DNA of 64,000 bases from Bradyrhizobium nitroreducens (GTDB taxonomy: Bacteria > Pseudomonadota > Alphaproteobacteria > Rhizobiales > Xanthobacteraceae): contig NZ_LFJC01000003.1 of NCBI RefSeq assembly GCF_002776695.1, positions 3,763,026-3,827,025 on the forward strand, given 5' to 3'. Numbering within the stretch: position 1 is the stretch's first letter; every line of letters begins with the position of its first letter. Positions 1-8,455 of the stretch are shown one piece after another. The position numbers and the translations under genes were made by a program. The notes under the pieces are model-generated. The model made no database searches. It was not told the origin of the DNA and saw nothing but the letters and a program-made list of their open reading frames with translations.

Positions 1-2
1 CC

Positions 3-770
3 GGCGCGATCCACAGTCCGGCGATCCTGCTGCGCTCGGGCGTTGGTCCTGCCGAGGAGCTGAAGGCGATGGGGATCGCGGTCGCGCGCGATTTGCCGGT
101 CGGCCGCCACTATTTCGACCATCCGCTGTTTCGCGCCACGATCCAGCTCCACGAAAATCTGCGGCCGACCGATCCCGACACCCGCCACACCAATTGCTGC
201 GTGGCCTATTCCTCGGGCCTTGCCGATGGCGGCAAGCGCGACATGATCCTGATCGCGTTCAACCATCGCGGCATCGGCGTACCGGGCGCGATCGGGGCAG
301 GGCTGTTCAACGCGTACTCGCGCGGCACGCTCAAGCTGGCCTCGGCCGACCCCACCATCGATCCCGTCGTCGAAGAGAACATGCTGGCCGATCCCCGCGA
401 CATGCTGCGCATGATCGATGCGGTGAGGCGGCTCGCGGTGATCACGTCGCAGCCGGCGCTCTCCGGCATCGCCGACTGGATCAGGCTCGCCGACACCGAT
501 CTGACCTTGCCGCAGGCCGCCGCGCTGCCGGATCACGAGCTCGACGCGGTGCTGCGCCGTGAGACCGGCGACATCCAGCACGCCGCCGGCAGCTGCCGCA
601 TGTCCGGCGCCAATGATGCCGGTGGCGTGGTCAACCCCGATGGCACCGTGAAGGGCATCTCGGGCTTGCGCGTCGCCGACGCCTCGATCATGCCGTCCGA
701 CTGCCGCGCAAACACGCATTTCACGACGGTGGTGATTGGCGAAGCGATCGCGCGGATGATGATGCGGTAG
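3..770 (+). CDS. GMC-family FAD-dependent oxidoreductase, C-terminal part
   Basis: The reading frame is already open at the left edge of the window, so the gene starts upstream and only about 255 codons are seen. It begins with a GMC signature-2-like stretch (GAIHSPAILLRSGVG) and ends with the usual C-terminal domain: HAAGSCRMSG carries a GMC-type active-site His, and GLRVADASIMPS...NTHFTTVVIGEAIA is the FAD-binding end. Family members oxidise alcohols (choline, glucose, aromatic alcohols) with FAD in the cytoplasm. The substrate cannot be told from this fragment. The ATG at 69 is internal to the domain and is not the start. Confidence 0.9.
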   Translation, partial: GAIHSPAILLRSGVGPAEELKAMGIAVARDLPVGRHYFDHPLFRATIQLHENLRPTDPDTRHTNCCVAYSSGLADGGKRDMILIAFNHRGIGVPGAIGAGLFNAYSRGTLKLASADPTIDPVVEENMLADPRDMLRMIDAVRRLAVITSQPALSGIADWIRLADTDLTLPQAAALPDHELDAVLRRETGDIQHAAGSCRMSGANDAGGVVNPDGTVKGISGLRVADASIMPSDCRANTHFTTVVIGEAIARMMMR

Positions 771-780
771 TTTCTGCCGT

Positions 781-930
781 CCGTCATCCTGAGGTGCGAG
801 TGGCGCGATGCAAGGCATCGCGCCGGGAGCCTCGAAGGATGAACGGCCCCGCTGCGAGAGCCGGGCCGTCGCCCTTCGAGGCTTGCTCAGTGGCGCGATG
901 CGCCCCTGAGCGCGCACCTCAGGGTGACGG
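781..930. repeat. Intergenic inverted repeat (dispersed family)
   Basis: The arm CCGTCATCCTGAGGTGCG at 781-798 pairs, with one mismatch, with CGCACCTCAGGGTGACGG at 913-930. Between them lie GC-rich sub-hairpins, for example gcgcgatgc/gcatcgcgc at 803-821. It lies directly downstream of the oxidoreductase. Related sequence containing 'cctcatcctgag' occurs at 52385-52530. I read it as one copy of a dispersed bradyrhizobial palindromic repeat; that family assignment is from memory. Confidence 0.7.
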
Positions 931-1019
931 TCATGGTTTTGCGCTCGCAATGACGGAGCAGTTGGCGGGGCCATTGCGCTCCAACTCACATTTCAAACAG
1001 CAGACGCGCGTTCGCCTTC

Positions 1020-1560
1020 TCGCGACGCATCTCGCCCGAGTCTTGCTTCATGTGCCGCGCCCAAAGAGACAAGGGCGCAGGGAAGGCCGGGCGCCGGCTG
1101 GCACCCGAGATCCGTGCGCGATAGAAATGCACACGGGGTGGACCACAGGTGTTGCCGGTCGCCCGGCCTTCCCTGCGCGAATGGTTTTAACGGTGTCCTT
1201 CGTGCTCTCCTCGGGGAGCGTTGCACTATTGCCCCCGTCGCCTTGCGGGAATGCTGATGCGCGTGCCGGTCGGCCGCTCCATCACCGCAAGACTTGGCGC
1301 CAGAACCCCGGGCGTCGGGACCACACGACTTCTCCGTCCACGCACGTCCTCGCTGGGAATCCGGGGGGTGGCGTGTGCTCGCCCCCGAAGCCATGCGAAG
1401 ACGCTGTCGGCGCCGTGTCGTATGCGCGGAAAGCCATTGCGCACGGTTGCCCGCCCTGCAATGCCCATCGCGCCGACGCCGTCGCGTCCATCGCTGCCCA
1501 GCCCGCGGTTCGTGACGATCGCGATCCGCCCCTTGTCTCGGGCCAGGGTGTCTTGTGTGT
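1020..1560. repeat. Long non-coding repeat-like region with a 19-bp perfect dyad
   Basis: No credible gene lies between 771 and 1688. The core is a perfect 19-bp inverted repeat, gcgcagggaaggccgggcg at 1075-1093 and its complement at 1160-1178. It is followed by sequence resembling a long intergenic repeat family I recall from Bradyrhizobium chromosomes ('ggttttaacggtgtccttcgtgctctcc', then a Pro/Arg-rich unconserved stretch). Several overlapping open frames exist on both strands, but none has a ribosome-binding site or a recognisable protein. Family assignment is inference. Confidence 0.5.
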
Positions 1561-1688
1561 ACGATAAATCCGAATTTCGGTAAAGTGGAATATTTTGCGA
1601 GGTGGGGCTTGACAAGCGGTCAGTGCAAATTGACGGGCTGTTCTGCCCGACGGGCAACGGTCGATGCGAGCCGCGCTCGGAAGCATCT

Positions 1689-2153
1689 TCAGATCTCGCA
1701 CCCGCTCATATTCAATGCCTTGAGCAAGCCACCAAACGCCTTCAGCCGGCAGGGCTCGGGATTGCCTGCGGCCTTTGAGCGTTGAGGATTGGCGGCCTGC
1801 TTGACGGGGATCGCTCTTGGCTTCGGCTTGAGCTGAGCGGTCGCGAGCTTCTTCGGATGGTGCCGATGACGGACGGTCGGCTTCGGCTCGGACGAGCCGA
1901 TATGGACGTCTTGCGAGGGGGCGATGCGGTCCTCGGCCGGAGGTGCCTGTGTCGGCGTCTCGCTGCTCACGGCGGAGATTTCAAGCCGATCAGCCTTCGC
2001 CAGCGCGCCATGTGACGCAGAAGGGCTTGTGGTTTGTTCGGCAGGCGGCTCGGCGATCACGGTGACGCGGCGTGGCGGAGTTCTCAGCTCCATGGCCGAC
2101 AGCATCCCCACACTCAGCAGGATCAGGAGGCCCAGCAACGCCATTCTCAGCAT
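1689..2153 (-). CDS. Hypothetical single-pass membrane or exported protein, 154 aa
   Basis: The protein opens with a hydrophobic segment at residues 3-20 (RMALLGLLILLSVGMLSA), a signal anchor or signal peptide. A Pro/Ala/Lys-rich low-complexity region follows, then a short C-terminal segment with Cys (EPCRLKAFGGLLKALNMSGC). The start at 2153 is chosen because GGAGG lies 7 bases upstream; a longer frame to 2243 lacks this. I do not recognise the family. The Pro/Lys-rich middle suggests a periplasmic linker, but nothing shows a function. Confidence 0.6.
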   Translation of the reverse strand: MLRMALLGLLILLSVGMLSAMELRTPPRRVTVIAEPPAEQTTSPSASHGALAKADRLEISAVSSETPTQAPPAEDRIAPSQDVHIGSSEPKPTVRHRHHPKKLATAQLKPKPRAIPVKQAANPQRSKAAGNPEPCRLKAFGGLLKALNMSGCEI

Positions 2154-2403
2154 AATGCGCCTCCAACCGACGTCAGTGCTGCAGAGAATTCTCCGCGCCA
2201 ATGAGGCAACTTGTCGGCGGGGCGTCGGACCAGGGAAGATCATTTGCCGACAGGGTTAATTTCGGTGATGCCCTCCACAAGCGGAGAATGCTGCTGCGCG
2301 CGAGCTTGTCCGGGGAATGGCCAGAGGCCACTCACCAGAACTTCCTGATGCAGACGTCATGGGTCGACTTCTCGGATGGCAAGCCAGCCCTTCGAGAAGC
2401 GTC

Positions 2404-3441
2404 CTAAGCCTTTGCGAACATATGCGGGGCATTTCCGCCCATGCCGGTCGCTGCGGCGGCTTCGTCGATGGCAGCCATCAACTGGGTCGTGGCGGATTGT
2501 TGAATCATATGACCCGCTCCAGCGATGCGATGCAATTTGCTGTGCTTGATCTCACCGTGCAGTCTGACCGACTGCTCGTTGATGTCGATCAGACGATCCT
2601 CGTCGCCTGCGATAATAATGGTCGGGATATCGATCTGATCATAGGTCTTCGATGACTCAAGCGCAGCGGGTATCATCAAGGCCGCTTCCGCCGCGCTGGC
2701 ACGCATCTGCGATGGTCGCACCGCCATCTCCTTGGGGAAGCCATCGAACTTATCGGGGACCGACCGAGGCCCGAACATCTTGTGCAACATGGCTGGCCAC
2801 AACATGCGGCTGAGGATCGGCGAGATCGTGTGGCTGATGGCATCGCCCACCCCAGGCATTGCAGATACCGAGGAGGCCGTTACGTCGGCGCGGGCGGTTG
2901 GAAAATAGTAGCCCGATGCCAGCACCAAGGCTTCGACACGTGACGGATGTCTTATCGCCAGCGCAAGAGCGACGGAAGCACCCCATGAATGTCCAAGCAC
3001 GATTGCCTGCTTAACGCCTATCCGATCAAGCGCCTTCCGGATCAGATCTGCCTGTGCTTCGGGAGTCCAGATCACGTTCCGCGGCCGCGAGCTATGACCG
3101 AATCCGGGACGATCGAATACAATCACCCTGTAGCCGTTGGCCGCCAGGTCGATCAGCCCGCTGGAGTCGAAATCCTGGATCATGCTGCCGTTGCCGTGAA
3201 GGAGCACCAGGGGACGTCCTTCGCCGCGTTCCACGTAGTGCAGCCGCGCGCCGTCGATATCCAAGAACTGCCCACGGGGCGGGTTATCGCGTTCGGCCTT
3301 CCTGGCGAGGCGCTGGTTTACGATCGCTGCCACCCCGAGAAGGGAAGCCGCCGCGGCAAAGGTCGCAAGCAGAGGATGTCGTTGCAAGGCAACGACGTAG
3401 TCGGACGACAGGGAGTGGGAGCGTGTTCGCGCGAGAGCCAT
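2404..3441 (-). CDS. Alpha/beta hydrolase, membrane-anchored
   Basis: This is an alpha/beta-hydrolase-fold protein of 345 aa. It has a hydrophobic N-terminal segment at about residues 23-42, then the fold from residue 57. The oxyanion loop is LLHGNGS (80-86), the nucleophile elbow is GHSWGAS (Ser152), the acid is in AGDED (about 280-282) and the base is in GAGHM (His311). Such enzymes hydrolyse esters, epoxides or C-C bonds; the substrate is not predictable here. The start at 3441 has GAGG 8 bases upstream, and the 50 codons upstream of it do not look like protein. It is divergent from the small gene at 3748; the 306 bases between them show nothing recognisable. Confidence 0.85.
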   Translation of the reverse strand: MALARTRSHSLSSDYVVALQRHPLLATFAAAASLLGVAAIVNQRLARKAERDNPPRGQFLDIDGARLHYVERGEGRPLVLLHGNGSMIQDFDSSGLIDLAANGYRVIVFDRPGFGHSSRPRNVIWTPEAQADLIRKALDRIGVKQAIVLGHSWGASVALALAIRHPSRVEALVLASGYYFPTARADVTASSVSAMPGVGDAISHTISPILSRMLWPAMLHKMFGPRSVPDKFDGFPKEMAVRPSQMRASAAEAALMIPAALESSKTYDQIDIPTIIIAGDEDRLIDINEQSVRLHGEIKHSKLHRIAGAGHMIQQSATTQLMAAIDEAAAATGMGGNAPHMFAKA

Positions 3442-3747
3442 TTGCAGTACCTCAGGTGGTCTGCACGATGACTCAGGCAATTGAGAAATGTTGCAGCTCA
3501 CCGTCAACGGGGGCGGTTGAGCTTTCGTTCCAACACAAATTGGAGTGACCTGGCGAGCCTGCAGGAGGTGCGTTGTGTTCGCACCTGTCATGGGCTGTTG
3601 TCGCGTCTCGCAGGCGGGCTTTTCGCGCGGTTGAGTGCCTTACTCGACTACGAAATCCGCTCGAACGCCAGATCAACCGACCAAACTGGAACATCGACCA
3701 TTGATTTCCGTTCAAGCCCGTTACGTCCTTCAAAGGAGCAACTTCTC

Positions 3748-3918
3748 ATGACAAGCAACAAGAAACCCGATCAGAAGCAACCCGGCGAGAATCCGGATGG
3801 CAAATACCACTACAATCCCGGAAATATGGCTGGGAAAAAGCCCGGCGATGCGAAACAGACGAAAGATAATCGCGACGCTTCGCGCGAGCACAAGGACGAG
3901 GAAAAGACCGCCGACTAA
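3748..3918 (+). CDS. Small hydrophilic protein, 56 aa
   Basis: A very polar, lysine- and aspartate-rich peptide with a GENPDGKYHYNPGNMAGKK core and no hydrophobic segment. AAAGGAG at 3732-3738 sits at good spacing before the ATG at 3748. I recall similar short proteins annotated as hypothetical in rhizobia, but no function is known to me. The composition is that of a disordered, hydrophilin-like protein. Confidence 0.7.
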   Translation: MTSNKKPDQKQPGENPDGKYHYNPGNMAGKKPGDAKQTKDNRDASREHKDEEKTAD

Positions 3919-4448
3919 CAGTCGCAGATCGAAATCGGCTGTTCTTGCGTACTAAGTCGACCATGACGGGGAGAAACTCTCGCGAGGTTTCACGGGGAAT
4001 CGGCCCATCGCCAGATACGCGCCTGACGATGGGGCATCCCCGGGGTGGATGGCACAAACTGAAGGTGGCTTTCGTCCCCGTACGGCGCCGACCTGTGCTC
4101 GGTCGAGTGAAAGGCGGAAACGCTCAGCGATCCCGGCATGCGCGCGCGTCCAGCCGTTTTGAAGGTTGGGTGCTCTGCTCGCGTCCTAGTTTCCTCTGCA
4201 GCAGAGAGCCCTCGTTCCCGCCGAGACGACAAGGGAACGCTTCGTTCACACTCGATTTGCTTCCAGAGGGCGGCAATTTTCAAGGCCGCCGGCTTCATCG
4301 ATGGATCGAGGTGAAGTGGAGGCAGTTAAGGCGACTATTCCGGACGCGCCCGTCATAGCAGAGGGATCACTCCTTCGTGTGACGTCGAAGCAAGCCCGAT
4401 ATTTGGAACGTTGGGGTGGGGCGGGGCTTGGTCTAGCAGGAGGTCACC
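3919..4448. other. Intergenic region without recognisable genes
   Basis: About 530 bases with only short overlapping open frames, none with codon pattern, ribosome-binding site or protein similarity that I can support. There is a hairpin-like 'ctctgcagcagag' around 4194-4206. Nothing else stands out. Confidence 0.4.
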
Positions 4449-4592
4449 ATGACCAAGATATCAGACCACGGCATCATGCGCGTACGGGGAGAAGATCAGC
4501 CTGCAGACAAGGAACGGGCTCAACTGGCCCAAAAAATCGAGCTTGGCCACACACGGCCTGTCTTTCGGGAAGAGGCGACCGACAGGGACTGA
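4449..4592 (+). CDS. Small hypothetical protein, 47 aa
   Basis: A short frame starting MTKISDHGIMRVRGEDQPAD and ending in a polar, charged tail (REEATDRD). The case for a gene rests on a full-consensus AGGAGG ending 5 bases before the ATG at 4449 and on a soluble, charged composition. I do not recognise it. It lies upstream of, and convergent with, the gene at 4651-4863. Confidence 0.5.
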   Translation: MTKISDHGIMRVRGEDQPADKERAQLAQKIELGHTRPVFREEATDRD

Positions 4593-4650
4593 TCGGCACG
4601 TCATATGGATAGCTATCGCGGGAGCCTGCGAGCAGCATTCGTCCGCCGCC

Positions 4651-4863
4651 CTAGCATGGAGCTTTCTGACGCTGCTCGAAAGCGGCAATGGCTCGATTGG
4701 AAAGCATCAACGTGCGGCTCTCGCCCTTTAGAATTTGAGTTTTGATGCTGTCCAGCAAGATTTCGGCCGCCTGCTGCGGGTCGGCAATTCCACCTGAGCG
4801 GTCCAGGAAGTCCCAAGCAATCTGAAGCGAGTTTTCGATAATAGTCGGGAGCGGTTCGGCCAT
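4651..4863 (-). CDS. Small helical protein, 70 aa, paralogue of the 30079 gene
   Basis: Hypothetical protein starting MAEPLPTIIENSLQIAWDFL. Residues from about 15 to 64 align with the 80-aa product at 30079-30321: WDFLDRSGGI resembles NYLRRSGAI, and LSNRAIAAFE matches LANKAIARFE. The two define a small family within this window. Length and pattern suggest a compact all-alpha protein. It is followed on the same strand by neither a terminator nor a partner gene; the response regulator lies just upstream on the same strand. Ribosome-binding site is weak. Function unknown. Confidence 0.6.
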   Translation of the reverse strand: MAEPLPTIIENSLQIAWDFLDRSGGIADPQQAAEILLDSIKTQILKGESRTLMLSNRAIAAFEQRQKAPC

Positions 4864-5029
4864 GCTGGAGGAACGCCTCTGATGCGGTCCCGTTCCTTGC
4901 GCTGCAGTCCGGTGATCCCGGTAAAGACAGCTATTTGCAGATTGAGCGTCTATTGATCCCCTCGCGAGGGGAGATCGGAGGCACGGATGCCCCAGGAAAC
5001 GTCTGTGAGCGCGCTTGCCATCTTGCCGT

Positions 5030-5404
5030 TCAGGCCGCAAGTTCGCGGAGCGTTGAAAGGATTGCCGCGGACGGATAGGGCTTGCGGAAGAACTTTGCCC
5101 CGTCTGGCAGCTCTGGACCGTTGATGAGATGACCCGAGACGACCAGAAGCTTTATCGGTGGCCATCTTTCCCGAACGGCCGTCGCGAGCCGAATGCCGTC
5201 CATCGAACCAGGCATCCTGACATCTGTGAAGACCACGCAGATATCCTGTCGGGCTTCAAGTATCCTGATGGCCTCATCGGCATTGCCGGCTAGGAGCGGA
5301 TGCAGTCCTGCATCCTCGACGATGTCACTCGCCATCAGGAGAAGCATCGGCTCATCCTCGACCACGAGGACGCAAGTGCCGCGAGGCGAGCTTTGCTCAA
5401 GCAT
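5030..5404 (-). CDS. Single-domain response regulator (receiver only)
   Basis: A 124-aa receiver domain with no output domain. The acid pocket is VVEDEP (Glu16, Asp17), the phospho-acceptor is Asp61 in VVFTDVRMPG, and the conserved lysine is Lys108 in FRKPYP. Single-domain regulators act by protein contact or as phosphate sinks, often within a phosphorelay. The start at 5404 is supported by AAAGGAATGAT upstream. It lies about 290 bases downstream of a soluble histidine kinase gene on the same strand, a likely though unproven partner. Confidence 0.85.
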   Translation of the reverse strand: MLEQSSPRGTCVLVVEDEPMLLLMASDIVEDAGLHPLLAGNADEAIRILEARQDICVVFTDVRMPGSMDGIRLATAVRERWPPIKLLVVSGHLINGPELPDGAKFFRKPYPSAAILSTLRELAA

Positions 5405-5634
5405 ATCATTCCTTTCGCACGCGGAAGACGCCACCGGCCGGGACATCCCCGCAGTCACGCTCTTAAGCCGTCACGGCAGCCGACGTTCCGAGTGGCCGGT
5501 TCTTTTCGGACAATCTTCGCGGCGTCCCCAATGCGGCTGGCGATCAGCGGGAGGTGATTGGCCATGCGCTGCCGCGGCTTCCATCGTGGAGCTCGCCGCG
5601 CTCGCGTCTAGCCGCCTTCCTCGCTCATCGCCGC

Positions 5635-5670
5635 AAGGCTGGCCAGTCGAATAAGGCTGGCCAGTCGAAT
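5635..5670. repeat. Perfect 18-bp tandem duplication
   Basis: The 18-mer aaggctggccagtcgaat is present twice head to tail, at 5635-5652 and 5653-5670. It lies in the gap between the kinase stop and the response regulator gene. The unit contains the palindrome ctggccag. Confidence 0.95.
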
Positions 5671-5698
5671 GCCGCAGCGCTCTTCCTGGCTTGACTGA

Positions 5699-6895
5699 TC
5701 ATTCGCGCCGCAATCGGATCGAAAAGCACGTGCCTGTGTGCTCGTCGGATGTCACAGAAATCTCGCCGCCATGAGCTTCGACGATCAATTTTGCGATGTA
5801 GAGGCCAAGACCCAGGTGAGTGCCGTGCACGGACGGGTTTTCAGCATCCTGCCCTCGCGTCCAGGATTGGAAGATCGATCTTTGAGTCTCAAGCGGGATT
5901 GAAGACCCAAGATTGTGCACGTTGATCGTCACGGCATCTGGATCGTTGCCTGCAACAGTCACGGTGATCGGGGTCGCTACGTCGCTATACTGGACGGCAT
6001 TGCCCATCAGGTTGGACAGCACCTGTCCCAGGCGAGCGGGGTCGCAGGAAACCAACGGATCACCCTCATGCGTGACCTGAAAGTTCCGATCTGCGTTGAC
6101 GGAGCGAAACTCATCCGCGATTTCCTGACATAAGGCCGCAACGTCGTTCTTGCTCTTTGTAACAGGGATCTGAGTGCCGAAAGATGAGCGCGTGAGATCG
6201 AGCAGATCGTTCAGAATTTGGGTCGCCCGGCCTGCCGCCAGCTTGATCTCCGAAACGACCCTGGCCTGCTTTGCGTCGGTTGTTCCAGATCGCTCGATCC
6301 ACTGGGCGCCCATCGAAACGGCGCCCAGGGGATTGCGCAAATCGTGGCCAAGGACCCCCAGAAACAGATTACGCGAGTCATTTATCGTCTTCGTATAGTG
6401 CGCCACCGATTCCGTTACGGCCTGATCGATCGCCTCGTTGAACCGCGTCAAATCCTCGATATCGGTATCGGCAAGGATCCGATGGTGCGCAACCCACTGC
6501 TTGACGACGCTTGCACGAAGCGCCCTGTATTCCGAGACCATCTGATCGATGTCAAAGCCGTCGGCGAGACGTAGAGCGGCATGAAGCTCAGCGGCGCTTT
6601 GAGAAAAGGCGTTATCTTGCGCGCCGTCGCCCCGCGATTTGTCCAACCTTTCCCGCGGGGTTTGTACGGTTTCGAGGTCGTCCGCCACAAACCCGAGAAG
6701 ATCGACGATATGATCCTCCAGAGCCAGCTTTGACATCTTGTCGCTGGCCGGTGACAGGGTTCGAGCGAACTCCGTCCATTCTTTCACGATAGGGGCGTGG
6801 TTGTGTCGAATGAAGTCAGCCAGGCGTTCATACTCTCTCCGCCCGGTAGAACTGCTCAAAGCGAACTCCCCCAACGAGATGAGTGCAGGCCACAT
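5699..6895 (-). CDS. Soluble sensor histidine kinase
   Basis: A 398-aa kinase without membrane segments. Residues 20-170 form an all-helical N-terminal sensor region resembling RsbRD/RsbT-co-antagonist-type domains (my judgement). It is followed by the H box GVLGHDLRNPL (His184), the N box SNLMGNAVQYS (Asn299) and the G2 box HLGLGLYIAKLIVEAHGG. It autophosphorylates and passes phosphate to a receiver, plausibly the one at 5030-5404. The ATG at 6895 has no strong ribosome-binding site, so the true start may be slightly downstream. Confidence 0.88.
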   Translation of the reverse strand: MWPALISLGEFALSSSTGRREYERLADFIRHNHAPIVKEWTEFARTLSPASDKMSKLALEDHIVDLLGFVADDLETVQTPRERLDKSRGDGAQDNAFSQSAAELHAALRLADGFDIDQMVSEYRALRASVVKQWVAHHRILADTDIEDLTRFNEAIDQAVTESVAHYTKTINDSRNLFLGVLGHDLRNPLGAVSMGAQWIERSGTTDAKQARVVSEIKLAAGRATQILNDLLDLTRSSFGTQIPVTKSKNDVAALCQEIADEFRSVNADRNFQVTHEGDPLVSCDPARLGQVLSNLMGNAVQYSDVATPITVTVAGNDPDAVTINVHNLGSSIPLETQRSIFQSWTRGQDAENPSVHGTHLGLGLYIAKLIVEAHGGEISVTSDEHTGTCFSIRLRRE

Positions 6896-7069
6896 CCAGC
6901 GCGCATCTGCCTGCGGTCCGCAACGCCAAACTTTGAGTATAGCTACTGGCCGTCCCCGTCACAACCACGCTGCCGCCAGAGGCGACGAGGCATTGCAAGA
7001 CCTAGCTGAGGTTTGCAGGCCGGTGTGGAACCGGTGAGGTGAAAATTCGCCGGCGCGACCCTGCGCGCC

Positions 7070-8455
7070 TCAAATCACCCCCGCCAGCCTCAGCCCCACA
7101 CCCGCCGCGCAGCTTCCCGCCAGCACCGTCAGCATCCCCAGCTTGAACCGGAAGATCGCGGTTGCGGCGGCGATGGCCAGCAGCAGCGCTGGGATATCGA
7201 CGCTCCTCAGCACGGGCATATCGAAGTTCAGCGGAAAGGCGTGCACCGGCACGGTCTCGCGGAACAGCGTGTGCAGCGCGAACCATATCGAGAGGTTGAG
7301 GATGACGCCGACCACGGCTGCGGTGATTGCACTGAGCGCGCCGGCGAGGCCCGTGTTGCCGCGCAGGCGCTCGATATAGGGCGCGCCGACGAAGATCCAG
7401 AGGAAGCAGGGCGTGAAAGTCACCCAGGTCGCGAGCAGCCCGCCGAGTGTGGCCGCGAGCATCGGCGACAGCCCGCTCGGGTCGCGGAAGGCTGCCATGA
7501 AGCCGACGAACTGCAGCACCATGATCAGCGGGCCCGGCGTGGTCTCGGCCATGCCGAGACCGTCGAGCATCTCGTGCGGCTTCAGCCAGTGATAATGCTC
7601 GACCGCCTGCTGGGCGACATAGGCCAGCACGGCATAGGCGCCGCCGAAGGTGACCAGCGACATCTTCGAGAAGAACAGCGCGATCTGGCTGAAAACGTTG
7701 CCTTGGCCGAGCGCGAGCAACAACACGGCGACCGGCACCAGCCAGAGCGCCAGCCACAACGCGCCGACGCGGATCGCGCGCGCGGTGTTGGGCTTGACGT
7801 GATCGGGGACGGCCTCGCCGAGCATGCTGTCGATCGCGGCGCCGCTCCCGCCATGGCCGTGACCGGCCGGCGCGAACTCCGGCCGACCGCTGCGCGCGCC
7901 GGCATAGCCGATCAGGCCGGCGGCGATGATGATGATCGGGAAGGGCACCGCGAAGAAGAAGATCGCGACGAAGGCGATGCCTGCGAGCGCGATCATGACG
8001 CGGTTCTTCAGCGCGCGCTTGCCGACACGCACCACCGCCTCGACGACGATGGCGAGCACGGCGGCCTTCAGGCCGAAGAACAGCGCCTCGACGAAGCTGA
8101 CGTTACCGAAAGCCGCGTAGACATAGCTGAGGCCCATGATGGCGATGATGCCGGGCAGGATGAACAGCCCGCCCGCCATCAGCCCGCCCTTGGTGCGATG
8201 CATCAGCCAGCCGACATAGGTCGCAAGCTGCTGCGCCTCCGGGCCCGGCAGCAGCATGCAATAGTTCAGCGCATGCAGGAAACGGCCTTCGGAGATCCAC
8301 TTCTTCTCCTCGACCAGGATGCGGTGCATCACCGCGATCTGGCCCGCGGGCCCGCCGAAGCTCAGGCAGGCGACGCGAAGCCAGACGCGAAACGCTTCGT
8401 TGAAGCTGATGCCGTGACCGGCATCAGCTCCTGCTTGAACGTTACGGATGTCCAT
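7070..8455 (-). CDS. chrA: Chromate efflux transporter ChrA
   Basis: A 461-aa polytopic inner-membrane protein with the two homologous halves typical of the CHR family. Each half starts with a family motif: FRVWLRVACLSFGGPAGQIA near residue 20 and MSLVTFGGAYAVLAYV in the second half. ChrA extrudes chromate using the membrane potential. The ATG at 8453-8455 overlaps the stop of the upstream chrB-like gene by one base (TAATG), so the two are translationally coupled. The start also fits the conserved N-terminus. A long open frame on the opposite strand is a codon-bias shadow. Confidence 0.93.
   Translation of the reverse strand: MDIRNVQAGADAGHGISFNEAFRVWLRVACLSFGGPAGQIAVMHRILVEEKKWISEGRFLHALNYCMLLPGPEAQQLATYVGWLMHRTKGGLMAGGLFILPGIIAIMGLSYVYAAFGNVSFVEALFFGLKAAVLAIVVEAVVRVGKRALKNRVMIALAGIAFVAIFFFAVPFPIIIIAAGLIGYAGARSGRPEFAPAGHGHGGSGAAIDSMLGEAVPDHVKPNTARAIRVGALWLALWLVPVAVLLLALGQGNVFSQIALFFSKMSLVTFGGAYAVLAYVAQQAVEHYHWLKPHEMLDGLGMAETTPGPLIMVLQFVGFMAAFRDPSGLSPMLAATLGGLLATWVTFTPCFLWIFVGAPYIERLRGNTGLAGALSAITAAVVGVILNLSIWFALHTLFRETVPVHAFPLNFDMPVLRSVDIPALLLAIAAATAIFRFKLGMLTVLAGSCAAGVGLRLAGVI

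Noticed and set aside
1075..1178. Insertion sequence ends at the 19-bp dyad
   Set aside because: The arms are only 66 bases apart, no transposase lies near and no target duplication was found.
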